Shown: positions 35,119 to 46,908, counted from the first letter of the stretch. The stretch: 64,000 nucleotides of DNA from Bradyrhizobium sp. AZCC 1693 (GCF_036924745.1 NZ_JAZHSD010000001.1:1426001-1490000), one strand, 5' to 3'. Notes: generated by a model from the letters alone, not told the origin. Numbers and translations: made by a program.

Positions 35119-37190
35119 CACTGGGCCCCCAAGCCGAACATGAACCAGGTGATCAGCCCCGCGACCCCGATCAGCATCGCAAAAGCATAGTGATAGAGGT
35201 ACCCGGTCTGGATCTTCACGACATTGCGGGTGACATCGAGCACGCGCGCCGAAACGCCATCCGGGCCGAAGCCGTCGATGACCATGCCATCGCCCTTCTT
35301 CCACAGGAAGCGGCCGAGCCACTTCGCCGGGCGGACGAAGATGAACTCATAGAGCTCGTCGAAATACCATTTGTTGAGCAGGAACTGGTAGAGCATCTGG
35401 TGCTGGTTGGCGAGTTCGACCGGCAGATACGGCCGGCGGATGTAGAACAGCCACGACACCAGGAAGCCCACCACCATCATCACCGTCGGCAGGAACGCGA
35501 CGATCGGCGAGATGTGGTGCATCTCGTCGATGATGTGCGGGTGCATCTTGAGCGACTCGCGGAAGAACTCTTCCACGCCATGGCCCGCGAACACTTCCTT
35601 GAACGGGTAGCCGGCCAGGATGGAGCCTGCGGCGAGGATGCCGATCGGGACCAGCATCCACATCGGCGCTTCATGTGCCGCGTCGTAATGGTGCTGGTCG
35701 TGCGGCTCACCGTGGAACGTCTTGAAGATCAGGCGCCACGAATAGAATGACGTCAGGCCCGCTGCGACCACCGTCATCGCGAAGCCGTAATACGCGAACG
35801 GGTTATGCGCGACATAGGCGGACTCGATGATCGCGTCCTTGGAGAAATAGCCGGCCGTGAGCGGGAAGCCGGTCAGCGCCAGGGTGCCGATCACCATCAC
35901 GCTGTAGGTGTAGGGGATCTTGTCCTTTAAGCCCCCCATGTTGCGGATGTCCTGCTCGTGATGCATCGCGTAGATCACCGAGCCGGAACCCAAAAACAGC
36001 AGCGCCTTGAAGAAGGCATGCGTGAACAGATGGAACATGCCGACCGAATAGGCCCCTGCCCCCATCGCCACGAACATGTAGCCGAGCTGCGAACAGGTCG
36101 AATAGGCGACGATGCGCTTGATGTCGTTCTGCACGAGGCCGACGGTCGCGGCAAAGAACGCGGTGGTGGCGCCGAAGAACATGACGACGGCCTGCGCGTT
36201 GGGCGCCAGTTCAAACAGCGGCGACAGCCGCGCCACCATGAACACGCCGGCCGTCACCATGGTCGCGGCGTGGATCAGCGCGGAAACCGGCGTCGGGCCT
36301 TCCATCGCGTCCGGCAACCAGGTGTGCAGCAGGAACTGGGCCGATTTGCCCATCGCGCCCATGAACAGCAACAGGCAGGTCAGCGTCAGCGCATCGGCAT
36401 GCCAGCCGAAGAAGTTGATGGTCTTGCCCGACAGCCCCGGCGCACCGGCGAAGATCGTCTCGAAATCGGTCGTGTTGAGCAGCATGAAGATGGCGAAGAT
36501 GCCGAGCGCGAAACCGAAATCGCCGACGCGGTTGACGATGAAGGCCTTGATCGCCGCCGCGTTCGCCGAGGGCTTGTGGTACCAGAAGCCGATCAGGAGA
36601 TAGCTGGCGAGACCGACGCCCTCCCAGCCGAAGAACAGCTGGACCAGGTTGTCCGCGGTCACCAGCATCAGCATCGCGAAGGTGAACAGCGACAGATAGG
36701 CAAAGAACCGGGGCCGATACGGATCCTCGTCCATGTAGCCGATGGAATAGAGGTGCACGAGGGAAGAGATGGTGTTGACCACCACCAGCATCACGGCGGT
36801 CAACGTGTCGACGCGCAGCGCCCACGCCACCTGCAGATCGCCGGAATTGATCCACGGGAACAGCGCAATCCGGGCGTCGTGGTGCATGAAGCCGACATCG
36901 ACCAGCGTCACCCAGGATAATGCCGCGGAAACGAATAGTAGGCCGGTCGTGATCAATTCCGCCGCGCGCGAGCCCTGCGCCGGCGGCTCGGAAACGTGAT
37001 GGTCGTCATGGCCGTGGTCATCATGAGCATGATCGTCATGGGCATCAGCCGCATGGGCGCGAGCTCCATGCCCGTCGTGATGATGTTTGACCTCATCGCC
37101 GCTCGGGTTGCGCTCATGCGCGCCGAAGATCGCGATCAGGCCGGCCAGAATGGCGCCGAGCAGCGGCAGAAAGACAATTGCCTGAACCAT
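35118..37190 (-). CDS. nuoL: NADH-quinone oxidoreductase subunit L
   Basis: A 690-residue distal antiporter-like subunit of complex I. It has the usual core ([60 protein letters not shown]). The C-terminal extension contains the long lateral helix. An insert of about 40 residues near the N-terminus (residues 34-73) is extremely rich in His and Asp ([20 protein letters not shown]) and could bind metal ions; such a stretch is not part of the catalytic fold. A second small His cluster (HDQHHYD) occurs near residue 500. Confidence 0.97.
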   Translation of the reverse strand: MVQAIVFLPLLGAILAGLIAIFGAHERNPSGDEVKHHHDGHGARAHAADAHDDHAHDDHGHDDHHVSEPPAQGSRAAELITTGLLFVSAALSWVTLVDVGFMHHDARIALFPWINSGDLQVAWALRVDTLTAVMLVVVNTISSLVHLYSIGYMDEDPYRPRFFAYLSLFTFAMLMLVTADNLVQLFFGWEGVGLASYLLIGFWYHKPSANAAAIKAFIVNRVGDFGFALGIFAIFMLLNTTDFETIFAGAPGLSGKTINFFGWHADALTLTCLLLFMGAMGKSAQFLLHTWLPDAMEGPTPVSALIHAATMVTAGVFMVARLSPLFELAPNAQAVVMFFGATTAFFAATVGLVQNDIKRIVAYSTCSQLGYMFVAMGAGAYSVGMFHLFTHAFFKALLFLGSGSVIYAMHHEQDIRNMGGLKDKIPYTYSVMVIGTLALTGFPLTAGYFSKDAIIESAYVAHNPFAYYGFAMTVVAAGLTSFYSWRLIFKTFHGEPHDQHHYDAAHEAPMWMLVPIGILAAGSILAGYPFKEVFAGHGVEEFFRESLKMHPHIIDEMHHISPIVAFLPTVMMVVGFLVSWLFYIRRPYLPVELANQHQMLYQFLLNKWYFDELYEFIFVRPAKWLGRFLWKKGDGMVIDGFGPDGVSARVLDVTRNVVKIQTGYLYHYAFAMLIGVAGLITWFMFGLGAQ

Positions 37191-37197
37191 AGCTGCT

Positions 37198-37506
37198 TTA
37201 GCCCTTCATCAAATTAACGTCTTCAACCGCGATCGAACCGCGGTTGCGGAAATAGACCACGAGTACAGCCAGACCGATCGCAGCTTCAGCCGCCGCGACC
37301 GTCAGCACCAGGAGCGCGAACACCTGGCCAACGATGTCGCCGAGGAAGGTCGAGAACGCCACCAGGTTGATGTTGACCGCGAGCAGGATCAGCTCGATCG
37401 ACATCAGGATGACGATGATGTTCTTGCGGTTCAGGAAGATGCCGAGAATCCCGATCGTGAACAGGATGGCGGCGACCGCGAGATAGTGCCCCAGACCGAT
37501 CGTCAT
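37198..37506 (-). CDS. nuoK: NADH-quinone oxidoreductase subunit K
   Basis: A 102-residue three-helix membrane subunit. [17 protein letters not shown] carries the membrane Glu needed for proton transfer, and [16 protein letters not shown] carries the second one. The start overlaps the nuoJ stop by two bases (within ATGA). The longer frame upstream lies in nuoJ. Confidence 0.96.
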   Translation of the reverse strand: MTIGLGHYLAVAAILFTIGILGIFLNRKNIIVILMSIELILLAVNINLVAFSTFLGDIVGQVFALLVLTVAAAEAAIGLAVLVVYFRNRGSIAVEDVNLMKG

Positions 37507-38141
37507 TTCACCCACTCCGCCGCGTCCGCGTCCTGCAGCCCCTGCCCCGACGCCACCTTGCGCACGGCCATCGCGAGCTCCGGCGTCCGCGCGTTCTGCA
37601 CGTTGATGTCCTGCCGCTTGACCTTCGCCTTGTGGCGCAGCGTCAGCACGATCGCGCCGATCATGGCGACCAGCAGCACCATGCCGGCGATCTGGAAGTA
37701 ATGGATGTACTTCGTGTAGAGCACCAGCCCGAGCGCCTCGGTGTTGCTGACATTGGTCGGGATCGCCGCCGTGATCTGCTTGGCGGTATCGGGCTTCATG
37801 ACCCATCCGCCCGCTACCAGCAGCAGCTCGGCGAGGAAGATGCCACCGATCACAAGGCCGATCGGCAGATATTCCAGAAAACCCTCTTGCAGCTCGGTGA
37901 AATCGACGTCGAGCATCATGATCACGAACAGGAACAGTACTGCGACCGCGCCGACATAGACCACGATCAGCATCATGCCGAGGAACTCGGCACCCATCAG
38001 GATGAACAGGCCGGACGCGTTGACGAACGCCAGGATCAGGAACAACACGGAGTGCACGGGATTGCGCGAGGCAATCACCATGACCGCCGACGCCACGCAG
38101 ACGCCGGCGAACAGATAGAAGAACAGCGCGGGAAGGATCAT
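37503..38141 (-). CDS. nuoJ: NADH-quinone oxidoreductase subunit J
   Basis: A 212-residue membrane subunit with five hydrophobic segments and the motif [20 protein letters not shown], which includes the pi-bulge helix. ATG 38141 was chosen; the in-frame extension to 38183 runs into the mosaic repeat and has no support. It overlaps nuoK. A 137-base gap containing the family B repeat separates it from nuoI, the largest gap inside the nuo genes. Confidence 0.96.
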   Translation of the reverse strand: MILPALFFYLFAGVCVASAVMVIASRNPVHSVLFLILAFVNASGLFILMGAEFLGMMLIVVYVGAVAVLFLFVIMMLDVDFTELQEGFLEYLPIGLVIGGIFLAELLLVAGGWVMKPDTAKQITAAIPTNVSNTEALGLVLYTKYIHYFQIAGMVLLVAMIGAIVLTLRHKAKVKRQDINVQNARTPELAMAVRKVASGQGLQDADAAEWVK

Positions 38142-38157
38142 GCGAATGTTCCCCCCG

Positions 38158-38252
38158 TCATTCTCCGATGCGCAATTGCGCATCGGAGATGGTCCGAAGA
38201 ACCAGACCCGGAATCTCGAGATTCCGGGTCGCTTCGCGTGCCCCGGAATGAC
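38158..38252. repeat. Mosaic palindromic repeat (family B), copy 2, inside the nuo operon
   Basis: The same modules as at 8671-8771 occur here, but in a different order: first GATGCGCAATTGCGCATC, then GGTCCGAAGAACCAGACC, then GGAATCTCGAGATTCC and a terminal CCCCGGAATGA. It lies between the stop of nuoI and the start of nuoJ and will be part of the operon transcript. Confidence 0.8.
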
Positions 38253-38278
38253 CTGGAAATTTGAATCATGCCCTCACC

Positions 38279-38773
38279 TCACCGGTACGGCGCGTCGAGT
38301 TCGATTGCTTTCGCAATCTCGCGCTCCCAGCGGTCGCCATTGGCGAGCAGTTTCGCCTTGTCATAATAGAGTTCCTCGCGGGTCTCGGTCGCGAATTCGA
38401 AATTCGGTCCCTCGACGATGGCATCGACCGGGCAGGCTTCCTGGCACAGGCCGCAATAGATGCATTTCACCATATCGATGTCGTAGCGCACCGTGCGGCG
38501 GGTGCCGTCGTTGCGGCGCGGGCCGGCCTCGATCGTGATCGCCTGCGCCGGGCAGATCGCCTCGCACAGCTTGCAGGCGATGCAGCGCTCCTCGCCGTTC
38601 GGATAACGGCGCAGCGCATGCTCGCCGCGGAAGCGCGGCGAGATCGCTCCCTTCTCGAAGGGATAGTTCAGCGTCGGCTTCGGCTTGAAGAAATAGCGCA
38701 TGGCGAGAAAGAACGCCGATACGAATTCGCTCAGCAGAAGCGCCCGGGCGGTTGCGTTGACGTTGACACTCAT
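38279..38773 (-). CDS. nuoI: NADH-quinone oxidoreductase subunit I
   Basis: A 164-residue 8Fe ferredoxin-like subunit that binds clusters N6a and N6b. The eight ligands are C64, C67, C70, C74 ([12 protein letters not shown]) and C104, C107, C110, C114 ([12 protein letters not shown]). ATG 38773 was chosen, as the usual start ([14 protein letters not shown]). It lies seven bases behind nuoH. Confidence 0.97.
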   Translation of the reverse strand: MSVNVNATARALLLSEFVSAFFLAMRYFFKPKPTLNYPFEKGAISPRFRGEHALRRYPNGEERCIACKLCEAICPAQAITIEAGPRRNDGTRRTVRYDIDMVKCIYCGLCQEACPVDAIVEGPNFEFATETREELYYDKAKLLANGDRWEREIAKAIELDAPYR

Positions 38774-38780
38774 GACGGCC

Positions 38781-39851
38781 TCACTTCGGCGCGATGCCGG
38801 CGAATTGCAGCACGCCGGCCACAATCACCACCATCGCCAGCGACAACGGCAGGAACACTTTCCAGCCTAGCCGCATCAGTTGATCGTAGCGGTAGCGCGG
38901 CACGATCGCCTTCGCCATCGCGAACATGAAGAACATGAAGAACACTTTCAGCGCGAACCACACCACACCTGGGATCCAGGTGAACGGCGGCAGCGCCACC
39001 GGCGGCAACCAGCCACCGAGGAACATGATCGTCGCCAACGCGCACATCGTGGTGATCGCGACATATTCGCCGAGCATGAACAGCAGATACGGCGTCGAGC
39101 CGTATTCGACCATGAAGCCGGCGACCAGTTCGGATTCAGCTTCCACCAGATCGAACGGCGGACGGTTGGTCTCGGCCAGCGCCGAGACGTAGAACACCAC
39201 GAACATCGGGAACAGCGGCCACACATACCAGTTCAGGATGGTGAGCTGCGGCAGCCCGATCAGGCTGGCGAAGCCACGGGCATTCTGCGCTTCCACCACG
39301 GCCGAGAGATTGAGCGAGCCGGCGCACAGCAGCACCGTGATGATGACGAAGCCGATCGAGACTTCGTAGGAGACCATCTGTGCCGCGGAGCGGAGCGCCG
39401 CCAGGAACGGATATTTCGAGTTCGACGACCAGCCGGCCATGATGATGCCGTAGATCGACAGCGACGAGATCGCGAAGATGTAGAGCACGCCGACGTTGAT
39501 GTCGGAGATGACCCAGCCGAGATCCATCGGGATCACCGCCCAGGCCGCCAGCGCCAGCACGCAGGACACCAGCGGCGCCAGCAGGAACACGCCCTTGTTG
39601 GAGCCGGATGGGATGATCGGCTCCTTCAGCACGAACTTCAGCAAGTCCGCGAAGGATTGCAAAAGGCCCCATGGGCCCACGACGTTGGGACCCCTGCGGA
39701 TCTGCACCGCTGCCCAGATCTTGCGATCGGCGAGCAGGATGTAGGCGATCGCGACCAAGAGCACGACGAGCAGCAGAACGCTCTGCGCGACCATCACGAT
39801 CAGCGGCCAGAGAAAACCGGTCCAGAACGAGCTTGCGAAGAATTCAGCCAT
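38781..39851 (-). CDS. nuoH: NADH-quinone oxidoreductase subunit H
   Basis: A 356-residue membrane subunit that forms the quinone-binding site with NuoB and NuoD. Conserved stretches are [20 protein letters not shown], the acidic loop [20 protein letters not shown] followed by GFMVEYGS, and [20 protein letters not shown]. It has eight or nine hydrophobic segments. It is ten bases downstream of nuoG. Confidence 0.97.
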   Translation of the reverse strand: MAEFFASSFWTGFLWPLIVMVAQSVLLLVVLLVAIAYILLADRKIWAAVQIRRGPNVVGPWGLLQSFADLLKFVLKEPIIPSGSNKGVFLLAPLVSCVLALAAWAVIPMDLGWVISDINVGVLYIFAISSLSIYGIIMAGWSSNSKYPFLAALRSAAQMVSYEVSIGFVIITVLLCAGSLNLSAVVEAQNARGFASLIGLPQLTILNWYVWPLFPMFVVFYVSALAETNRPPFDLVEAESELVAGFMVEYGSTPYLLFMLGEYVAITTMCALATIMFLGGWLPPVALPPFTWIPGVVWFALKVFFMFFMFAMAKAIVPRYRYDQLMRLGWKVFLPLSLAMVVIVAGVLQFAGIAPK

Positions 39852-39861
39852 CAGGTCACGC

Positions 39862-41940
39862 TCACTCCGCTGCCGTCAGCATTTTCCCGGACGCTAGCCG
39901 GGAACATTCCGCCATCACCGCCGAGGCCCGCGCGATCGGGTTGGTCAGATAGAAATCCTCAACCGAACTCTTGAACGGGGTCTTGTCGACCTTGCCGCTC
40001 TTCTTGCCCGCCAGCGCCTTGACGTCACTGGCCTTGCCGGGCTCGATCTGGTCGATCCGCATCAGATGCGGCACGGCCTTGAACAGGGCCTGGCGCAACG
40101 CCCCGAGGGAATCATAGGGCAGCCTCTTGCCGAGAACGTCCGACAACGCCCGGACGATCGCCCAGTCCTCGCGCGCCTCGCCCGGCGGGAACGCCGCGCG
40201 GCTGGCGATCTGCGCCCTGCCCTCGGTGTTGACGTAGAGGCCGGATTTTTCGGTATAGGCCGCGCCCGGCAAGATGACGTCAGCGCGATGCGCGCCGCGG
40301 TCGCCATGGGTGCCGATATAGACCACAAACGTGCCGTCGGGCACTTTTACTTCATCCGCGCCGAGCAGGAACAGCACGTCGAGCGTGCCGAAGGTCGTCA
40401 TCTGCGCCAGGCTGAGGCCGCCCTTATCAGGCGCAAAGCCGATGTCGAGCGCGCCCGCGCGCGAGGCGGTGTCCTGCAGCACGGCAAAGCCGTTCCAGCC
40501 GTCCTTCAGCGCGCCGACACCCGCCGCGACCTTGGCCGCCAGCGCCAGCACCGCCGCGCCGTCATGCCGCGAAAGCGAGCCGGCGCCGACCAGCACGATC
40601 GGGTTCTTGGCGCCCTTCAGCACCTCGGTGAAGGAATGCTTGCCGCTCGCGAGTTCGCTGAGCGTATCGGTGCCCGCGCCGAGATAGTCGTAATCGTAGG
40701 TGAGATCGGCCTTGGCGCCGATCAGGCCGACCTTGAGCTGGCCGGTGCGCCAGCGCTTGCGGATGCGCGCGTTGAGGACGGCGGCTTCCTTGCGCGGGTT
40801 GGCGCCGATGATCAGGAGCGCATCGGCCTGCTCGATCCCGGCAATGGTCGGATTGAAGATCCAGGTCGCCCGTCCCGCCTTGGCGTCAAAGGCGTCGCCG
40901 CCCTGCACGGCCAGATTGGTCGAACCGTACTGGCCCAGGAGATCCTTGAACGCGAACATCTCCTCGACCGCGGCCAGATCGCCGGCGATGGCGCCGATCC
41001 GCTTGCCGTCGCTCAACCTGACCTTGGCCGATATCGCCGCAAAAGCTTCCTGCCATGACGCGGCGCGGAACTTGCCGTTGTCCCTGATGTAGGGCCGGTC
41101 GAGCCGCTGCGTGCGCAGGCCGTCGACGACGTGGCGGGTCTTGTCGGAAATCCATTCCTCGTTCACGGCCTCGTTGATGCGCGGCAGGATGCGCATCACC
41201 TCGCGGCCGCGGGTATCGACGCGGATCGCGGAGCCGACACCGTCCATGACGTCCACCGACTGCGTCTTGCCCAGCTCCCACGGACGCGCGGCGAAGGCGT
41301 AGGGTTTCGAGGTCAGCGCGCCGACGGGGCAGATATCGACGAGGTTGCCCTGCAGTTCCGAGGACAGCGCCTGCTCCAGGTAGGTCGTGATCTCCATGTC
41401 CTCGCCGCGGCCGGTGGCACCCATTTCCGGGACGCCGGCGACTTCGGCGGAGAAGCGGACGCAGCGCGTGCACTGGATGCAGCGGTTCATCGAGGTCTTG
41501 ACCAGCGCGCCGAGATACTTGTCTTCCACGGCTCGCTTGTTCTCGGCGAAGCGCGAGGTATCGACGCCGTAGCCCATCGCCTGGTCCTGCAGATCGCACT
41601 CGCCGCCCTGGTCGCAGATCGGGCAATCCAGCGGGTGGTTGATCAGCAGAAACTCCATCACGCCTTCGCGCGCCTTCTTCACCATCGGCGAACGCGTCGA
41701 AATTTCCGGCGGCTCGCCCTTCGGGCCGGGCCGGCAGTCACGCACGCCCCAGGCACAGCTCGCGACCGGCTTCGGGCCGCCCTTGATCTCGACGAGGCAC
41801 ATACGGCAATTGCCGGCGATCGACAGCCGCTCGTGGTAGCAGAAGCGCGGAATTTCGGCGCCCGCGGCCTCGCAGGCCTGCAGCAGCGTGAATTCCGCAG
41901 GCACATCGATCTCTTTGCCGTCGATGATCAGTTTGGTCAT
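39862..41940 (-). CDS. nuoG: NADH-quinone oxidoreductase subunit G
   Basis: A 692-residue peripheral-arm iron-sulfur subunit. The N-terminus carries the 2Fe-2S site ([20 protein letters not shown]), the His-ligated site and 4Fe-4S sites ([17 protein letters not shown] and [10 protein letters not shown]), followed by the molybdopterin-oxidoreductase-like domain. The start is ATG 41940 ([14 protein letters not shown]), five bases after nuoF. The long open frame that reaches 42591 is an out-of-frame shadow inside nuoF and not an N-terminal extension. Confidence 0.97.
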   Translation of the reverse strand: MTKLIIDGKEIDVPAEFTLLQACEAAGAEIPRFCYHERLSIAGNCRMCLVEIKGGPKPVASCAWGVRDCRPGPKGEPPEISTRSPMVKKAREGVMEFLLINHPLDCPICDQGGECDLQDQAMGYGVDTSRFAENKRAVEDKYLGALVKTSMNRCIQCTRCVRFSAEVAGVPEMGATGRGEDMEITTYLEQALSSELQGNLVDICPVGALTSKPYAFAARPWELGKTQSVDVMDGVGSAIRVDTRGREVMRILPRINEAVNEEWISDKTRHVVDGLRTQRLDRPYIRDNGKFRAASWQEAFAAISAKVRLSDGKRIGAIAGDLAAVEEMFAFKDLLGQYGSTNLAVQGGDAFDAKAGRATWIFNPTIAGIEQADALLIIGANPRKEAAVLNARIRKRWRTGQLKVGLIGAKADLTYDYDYLGAGTDTLSELASGKHSFTEVLKGAKNPIVLVGAGSLSRHDGAAVLALAAKVAAGVGALKDGWNGFAVLQDTASRAGALDIGFAPDKGGLSLAQMTTFGTLDVLFLLGADEVKVPDGTFVVYIGTHGDRGAHRADVILPGAAYTEKSGLYVNTEGRAQIASRAAFPPGEAREDWAIVRALSDVLGKRLPYDSLGALRQALFKAVPHLMRIDQIEPGKASDVKALAGKKSGKVDKTPFKSSVEDFYLTNPIARASAVMAECSRLASGKMLTAAE

Positions 41941-41945
41941 TGCTT

Positions 41946-43271
41946 CTACTCCGCCGCGACCATGTTCACGGGATCGCGGACGCCGATATCGTCGATATCG
42001 GCCTTGTGCGAATACTGGTCGATGCGCGCCTCGATCTCGTGACGGAAATGCGCGATCAGGCCCTGGATCGGCCAGGCCGCGGCGTCGCCGAGCGCGCAGA
42101 TGGTGTGGCCCTCGACCTGTTTGGTCACTTCCAGCAGCATGTCGATTTCGCGCTTGTGGGCGCGGCCTTCGGCCATGCGGGTCAGCACGCGCCACATCCA
42201 CCCCGTGCCTTCGCGGCACGGCGTGCACTGGCCGCAGCTCTCGTGCTTGTAGAAATAGGAGATGCGCGCGATCGCCCGGATCAGGTCGGTCGACTTGTCC
42301 ATCACGATCACGGCGGCGGTACCGAGGCCGGAGCGCAGCTTGCCGAGGCTGTCGAAGTCCATCGGCGTGTCGATAATCTGCTCGGCCGGCACCATGCGCA
42401 CCGACGAGCCGCCGGGGATCACGGCCTTCAGGTTGTCCCAGCCGCCGCGAATGCCGCCGCAATGCCGCTCGATTAGCTCGCGGAACGGAATCCCCATCGC
42501 CTCTTCGACGTTGCAGGGCCGCTCGACATGGCCGGAGACACAAAACAGCTTTGTGCCCACATTGTTCGGCCGTCCGATCGCGGCGAACCACGCCGCGCCA
42601 CGTCGCAGGATGTCGGGAGCAACCGCAATGGATTCGACGTTGTTGACGGTGGTCGGGCAGCCATAGAGGCCGACATTGGCCGGGAACGGCGGTTTCAGCC
42701 GGGGCTGGCCCTTCTTGCCTTCAAGGCTCTCCAGGAGCGCGGTCTCTTCGCCGCAGATATAGGCGCCGGCGCCGTGCGCGACATAGATGTCGAACGGCCA
42801 GCCATTAAGGTTGTCCTTGCCGACCAGCTTGGCGTCATAGGCCTGATCGATCGCGGCCTGCAGATGCTCGCGCTCGCGGATGAACTCGCCGCGCACATAG
42901 ATGTAGCAGGCATGCGCGCCCATCGCGAAGCTCGCCAGCAGGCAGCCTTCCACGAGCAGATGCGGATCGTGCCGCATGATCTCGCGGTCCTTGCAGGTGC
43001 CGGGTTCGGATTCGTCGGCGTTGACCACGAGATAGCTCGGCCGCCCGTCGGTGGATTCCTTGGGCATGAACGACCATTTCAGCCCGGTCGGGAATCCGGC
43101 CCCGCCGCGGCCGCGGAGCCCTGAGGCCTTCATCTCGTTGATGATCCAGTCGCGGCCCTTGTCGATGATCGCCTTGGTGCCGTCCCACGCGCCACGGCGG
43201 CGCGCGCCTTCAAGCCCCCAATCGTGGAGGCCGTAGAGGTTCTTGAAGATGCGATCCTTGTCGTCGAGCAT
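41946..43271 (-). CDS. nuoF: NADH-quinone oxidoreductase subunit F (NADH- and FMN-binding)
   Basis: A 441-residue flavoprotein and the entry point of electrons from NADH. The nucleotide-binding region [18 protein letters not shown] begins near residue 51, the FMN region has [17 protein letters not shown], and cluster N3 is held by [15 protein letters not shown] near residue 355 with a further Cys in [11 protein letters not shown]. Length and spacing are normal. Confidence 0.97.
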   Translation of the reverse strand: MLDDKDRIFKNLYGLHDWGLEGARRRGAWDGTKAIIDKGRDWIINEMKASGLRGRGGAGFPTGLKWSFMPKESTDGRPSYLVVNADESEPGTCKDREIMRHDPHLLVEGCLLASFAMGAHACYIYVRGEFIREREHLQAAIDQAYDAKLVGKDNLNGWPFDIYVAHGAGAYICGEETALLESLEGKKGQPRLKPPFPANVGLYGCPTTVNNVESIAVAPDILRRGAAWFAAIGRPNNVGTKLFCVSGHVERPCNVEEAMGIPFRELIERHCGGIRGGWDNLKAVIPGGSSVRMVPAEQIIDTPMDFDSLGKLRSGLGTAAVIVMDKSTDLIRAIARISYFYKHESCGQCTPCREGTGWMWRVLTRMAEGRAHKREIDMLLEVTKQVEGHTICALGDAAAWPIQGLIAHFRHEIEARIDQYSHKADIDDIGVRDPVNMVAAE

Positions 43272-43292
43272 GACTTGAAGCTTCCTAGCGGA

Positions 43293-43508
43293 TCAACGAT
43301 TGGATTGCGCGTAAGCGAGGCCCGCGGCGCATCCGCCGAAGGTCAGCGCCCACAGCAGGCTGGATTCGAGCGTTGCGCTCAGCGCGTAGCGCTGCAGCAG
43401 AAAAATGAACGCGGCCGCCGCGACGGCGTGCATGCCGATATAGCGCCAGTTCTTCATCGCGCTGACCCTTCCCTGCCCGATCACGGGCAATGTGCCGTTA
43501 CGCGTCAT
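43293..43508 (-). CDS. Small membrane protein inserted between nuoE and nuoF
   Basis: A 71-residue protein with two hydrophobic segments ([20 protein letters not shown] and [20 protein letters not shown]). The ATG at 43508 overlaps the nuoE stop (ATGA), so coupling is likely. ATG 43456 ([10 protein letters not shown]), which has AGGGAAGGG upstream, is an alternative that would give 54 residues. It ends 21 bases before nuoF. It is not one of the 14 canonical subunits and I do not recognise a family. An assembly or supernumerary role is a guess. Confidence 0.65.
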   Translation of the reverse strand: MTRNGTLPVIGQGRVSAMKNWRYIGMHAVAAAAFIFLLQRYALSATLESSLLWALTFGGCAAGLAYAQSNR

Positions 43509-44116
43509 GTGGTTTCCTTCAGCGTCGTCGGCCCGCCCACCGGCGCCGAGAACTGACGGTCGATCTGCGGTCCCGGCTTCGGCGGCTTGCCTGACGCAAA
43601 ACCGTCCAGCACCTTGCCAAAGTTTTCCTTGGTCAGGTCCTCGTAGGTGTCCTTCCAGATGAGCACCATCGGCGCGTTCACGCAGGCGCCCAGGCACTCG
43701 ACCTCTTCCCAGCTGAAATTGCCGTCCTTCGAGAGATGGAACGGCTCGTGATGGATGCGGCTCTGGCACACCTTGATGATGTCCTCGGCGCCGCGCAGGC
43801 GGCACGGCGTAGTGCCGCAGACCTGCACATGGGCCTTCTTGCCGACCGGCTGAAGCTGGAACATGGTGTAGAAGGTCGCCACTTCCAGCACGCGGATGTA
43901 GGGCATTTCGAGGAGGTCGGCGACGGCGCGGATCGCGGCTTCCGACACCCATCCCTCATGCTGTTCCTGCACGCGCCACAGGATCGCAATTACCGCTGAC
44001 GCCTGCCGTCCCGGCGGATACTTCTCGATCTGCGCTTTCGCCCAGGCGAGATTCTCATCCGTGAACGTGAAGCTCGCGGGCTGCAATTCCTTCGGGGCGA
44101 GGCGGCGGACGGACAT
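43505..44116 (-). CDS. nuoE: NADH-quinone oxidoreductase subunit E
   Basis: A 203-residue thioredoxin-like subunit binding 2Fe-2S cluster N1a through C100, C105 ([10 protein letters not shown]), C141 and C145 ([10 protein letters not shown]). The C-terminal 40 residues ([15 protein letters not shown]) are a Pro-rich tail. It overlaps the small membrane gene downstream. The FkbM-type gene is 11 bases upstream. Confidence 0.96.
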   Translation of the reverse strand: MSVRRLAPKELQPASFTFTDENLAWAKAQIEKYPPGRQASAVIAILWRVQEQHEGWVSEAAIRAVADLLEMPYIRVLEVATFYTMFQLQPVGKKAHVQVCGTTPCRLRGAEDIIKVCQSRIHHEPFHLSKDGNFSWEEVECLGACVNAPMVLIWKDTYEDLTKENFGKVLDGFASGKPPKPGPQIDRQFSAPVGGPTTLKETT

Positions 44117-44127
44117 CGTTCAGTCTC

Positions 44128-45087
44128 TCATTGCACGCGGTGCGCGGTCTTCGCATTGAGCGCATCGATCCGGGCGAGCCAGAATGCGCTTGCGGTGCCG
44201 AACACGTTGTAGCCGACATGGGTTGAAACCTTGATCCGGTCGAGGATCGAAAGATCGGTCACGGTTTCAAGGCGATGGCTGCGCGGATCGTAGACGATCA
44301 GCTTCAGCGGGGTCTGATCGAGGATGTAGCGCGACACGGTGTGCGCGGGGTCGTTGCCATGCTCCTCGCACAGCAACACGCTGTCGGCCTGCATCAGCCG
44401 CGCGCCGCCCTTCATGGCCTCGATCTCGACGCCTTCGACGTCGAGCTTGATCAGATATTTGCCGCCGGGCGCGATCTTGCCGTCGTCCAGCAGGTTGTCG
44501 AGCGCAATGACCGGCACTTCCTCGCCGGCCGACTGGTCGCCGGCGATGCTGAAGGCCTCATGCTTGGTGCCGGACAGACGCGCGGTGCCGCGCGCAGCGC
44601 CGATCGCGCATTTCATGGCCTCGAATCGATTGCGGTTGATCCTGGCGTTGTTGGCAAGTTTTGGAAAATTCTGCCCCGACGGCTCGATCGCGATCGCCTT
44701 GTGCGAACCGAACGGCTTGCTCGATACCAGGACCGACCAGTAGCCGTAATTGGCGCCGCAATCGAGCAGCGTGTAGTCGACGTCGGCGGAGTCCTGAAAC
44801 AGCAGTTCGAGTTCGTTCTCGTAACTGTAGGTGCGGTTGAGCAGCTTGCTCCAGTAGCCGTCGCCGTAGGGAAATTCGAAGACGGCGTCGGGATTGAGTT
44901 TGATCTGGATGCCGCGCTCCGGAAGCGTCGTGCGCAACAGGTTCGCGCACATGTTGTAGCCGCGGTGCGAAAAGTTCGACGCCACCTTTGATCCCAGCAC
45001 CAGCGCAACCGCGGCCAAACGCTCCCACGCGTTCGCGCCTACGAGCGCGCCCGAAGCCCGGTCAAACTGGATGGGCGCCTGCGCCAT
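44128..45087 (-). CDS. FkbM-type methyltransferase inserted between nuoD and nuoE
   Basis: A 319-residue protein with an SAM-binding Rossmann motif YTLLDCGANYGYWSVLV near residue 105, IAIEPSGQNFPKLANNA near residue 132 and the FkbM-type C-terminal block LIKLDVEGVEIEAMKGGA near residue 220. FkbM-family enzymes are O-methyltransferases of glycans and secondary metabolites. The start ATG 45087 overlaps the nuoD stop (ATGA), so it is translationally coupled to complex I subunits. No glycan or polyketide gene is nearby. Its codon use looks like that of its neighbours. A role in modifying a complex I component or quinone is conceivable but unproven. Confidence 0.85.
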   Translation of the reverse strand: MAQAPIQFDRASGALVGANAWERLAAVALVLGSKVASNFSHRGYNMCANLLRTTLPERGIQIKLNPDAVFEFPYGDGYWSKLLNRTYSYENELELLFQDSADVDYTLLDCGANYGYWSVLVSSKPFGSHKAIAIEPSGQNFPKLANNARINRNRFEAMKCAIGAARGTARLSGTKHEAFSIAGDQSAGEEVPVIALDNLLDDGKIAPGGKYLIKLDVEGVEIEAMKGGARLMQADSVLLCEEHGNDPAHTVSRYILDQTPLKLIVYDPRSHRLETVTDLSILDRIKVSTHVGYNVFGTASAFWLARIDALNAKTAHRVQ

Positions 45088-46283
45088 CACCGATCGACCT
45101 CTCCAAACACGATGTCGAGCGAGCCGAGAATCGCCGAGACGTCGGCGAGCAGATGGCCGCGGCAGATGAAATCCATCGCCTGCAGATGGGCAAAGCCCGG
45201 CGCGCGGATTTTGCACTTGTAGGGCTTGTTGCTGCCGTCCGAGACCAGATAGACGCCGAACTCGCCCTTCGGCGCTTCGACCGCGGCATAGACCTCGCCG
45301 GCCGGCACGTGCACGCCCTCGGTATAGAGCTTGAAGTGATGGATGAGGGCTTCCATCGAGCGCTTCATCTCGCCGCGGCGGGGCGGCGCGATCTTGTTGT
45401 CCTCGACGACGACCGGGCCCTGCCCGTCCGGCGCGCGCAATTTCGCGATGCACTGCTTCATGATGCGCACGGACTGGCGCATCTCTTCCATGCGGATGCA
45501 GTAGCGGTCGTAGCAGTCGCCGTTCTTGCCGATCGGAATGTCGAAATCCATCTCGGCGTAGCATTCGTAGGGCTGCGCCTTGCGCAGGTCCCAGGCCGCG
45601 CCCGAGCCGCGCACCATCACGCCGGAGAAGCCCCACTCCCAGGCCTGCTGCAGCGTCACCACGCCGATATCGACGTTGCGCTGCTTGAAGATCCGGTTGC
45701 CGGTCAGAAGCGTTTCGAGATCAGCGACGACCTGCAGGAACGGGTCGCACCACGCCTCGATGTCGTCGATCAGTTTTGGCGGCAGGTCCTGATGCACGCC
45801 GCCGACGCGGAAATAGGCCGCATGCATGCGCGAGCCGGAGGCGCGCTCATAGAACACCATCAGCTTTTCGCGCTCTTCAAAGCCCCACAGCGGCGGAGTC
45901 AAGGCGCCGACGTCCATCGCCTGCGTGGTGACGTTGAGAAGATGCGACAGGATGCGGCCGATCTCGCAATAGAGCACGCGGATCAACTGGCCGCGGCGCG
46001 GCACGGTGATGCCGAGCAGCTTCTCGGCTGCGAGACAAAACGCATGCTCCTGATTCATCGGCGCTACGTAATCGAGCCGGTCGAAATACGGGATCGCCTG
46101 CAGATAGGTCTTCTGCTCGATCAGCTTTTCGGTGCCGCGATGCAGCAGGCCGATATGCGGATCGACGCGCTCGACAACTTCGCCGTCGAGCTCTAGCACC
46201 AGGCGCAACACACCATGCGCGGCCGGATGCTGCGGCCCAAAGTTGATGGTAAAATTGCGAAGGTTTTGCGGTTGTTCGTTCAT
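45087..46283 (-). CDS. nuoD: NADH-quinone oxidoreductase subunit D
   Basis: A 398-residue 49-kDa subunit, with NuoC as a separate gene. It forms the quinone pocket. Conserved features are [20 protein letters not shown] at residues 14-33, [47 protein letters not shown] and the C-terminal [12 protein letters not shown]. It is normal in length and two bases from nuoC. Confidence 0.97.
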   Translation of the reverse strand: MNEQPQNLRNFTINFGPQHPAAHGVLRLVLELDGEVVERVDPHIGLLHRGTEKLIEQKTYLQAIPYFDRLDYVAPMNQEHAFCLAAEKLLGITVPRRGQLIRVLYCEIGRILSHLLNVTTQAMDVGALTPPLWGFEEREKLMVFYERASGSRMHAAYFRVGGVHQDLPPKLIDDIEAWCDPFLQVVADLETLLTGNRIFKQRNVDIGVVTLQQAWEWGFSGVMVRGSGAAWDLRKAQPYECYAEMDFDIPIGKNGDCYDRYCIRMEEMRQSVRIMKQCIAKLRAPDGQGPVVVEDNKIAPPRRGEMKRSMEALIHHFKLYTEGVHVPAGEVYAAVEAPKGEFGVYLVSDGSNKPYKCKIRAPGFAHLQAMDFICRGHLLADVSAILGSLDIVFGEVDR

Positions 46284-46285
46284 GG

Positions 46286-46897
46286 TCAGGCCTTCGGTTC
46301 AGCCTTCTCATCGCCGGGCAGCGGATAGTCCGCGCCTTCCCATGGCGAGAGGAAATCGAATTTGCGGAATTCCTGGTTGAGGCGAACGGGCTCGTAGAGC
46401 ACCCGCTTCTCCTGGTCGTCGTAGCGCACCTCGACGAAGCCGGTGAGCGGGAAATCCTTGCGCAGCGGATGGCCGTCGAAACCGTAATCGGTCAGCAGGC
46501 GGCGCATGTCGGGATGGCCGGTGAAGATCACGCCGTAGAGATCGTAGGCCTCGCGCTCGAACCAGTCGGCGCCGGGAAACACGTCGATGATCGACGGCAC
46601 TTGCGTGGTCTCGTCCGCTTCGGCGCGCACGCGAATGCGCTCGTTCAGCGTCGGCGACAGCAGATGATAGACCACGTCGAAGCGTTTCTCTCGGCTGGGA
46701 TAGTCCACAGCCGTGACGTCGGTGAAGTTGACGAAACGCAGCGAAGGATCGTCGCGCAGGTACTTCATGACCTCGACGATCTTGCCGGCCTCGACCGTAA
46801 TGGTGAGTTGGTTGAACGCGACCGAATGGGCGCTGGCCGCGCCGCCAAGCGCGCTAACAATCGTCTGCCCAAGAGCGTCGAGCTTACCGTCGTCCAT
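46286..46897 (-). CDS. nuoC: NADH-quinone oxidoreductase subunit C
   Basis: A 203-residue 30-kDa-type subunit with the signature [17 protein letters not shown] followed by [20 protein letters not shown] and [14 protein letters not shown] sequence ([20 protein letters not shown]). ATG 46897 was chosen, with the longer frame lying inside nuoB. It is not fused to NuoD. Confidence 0.97.
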   Translation of the reverse strand: MDDGKLDALGQTIVSALGGAASAHSVAFNQLTITVEAGKIVEVMKYLRDDPSLRFVNFTDVTAVDYPSREKRFDVVYHLLSPTLNERIRVRAEADETTQVPSIIDVFPGADWFEREAYDLYGVIFTGHPDMRRLLTDYGFDGHPLRKDFPLTGFVEVRYDDQEKRVLYEPVRLNQEFRKFDFLSPWEGADYPLPGDEKAEPKA

Positions 46898-46908
46898 TGC
46901 CAAAAACC

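Noticed and set aside
41941..42591. An N-terminal extension of NuoG of more than 200 residues
   Set aside because: The extension is out of frame within nuoF and is Arg-rich low-complexity sequence; NuoG begins normally at 41940.
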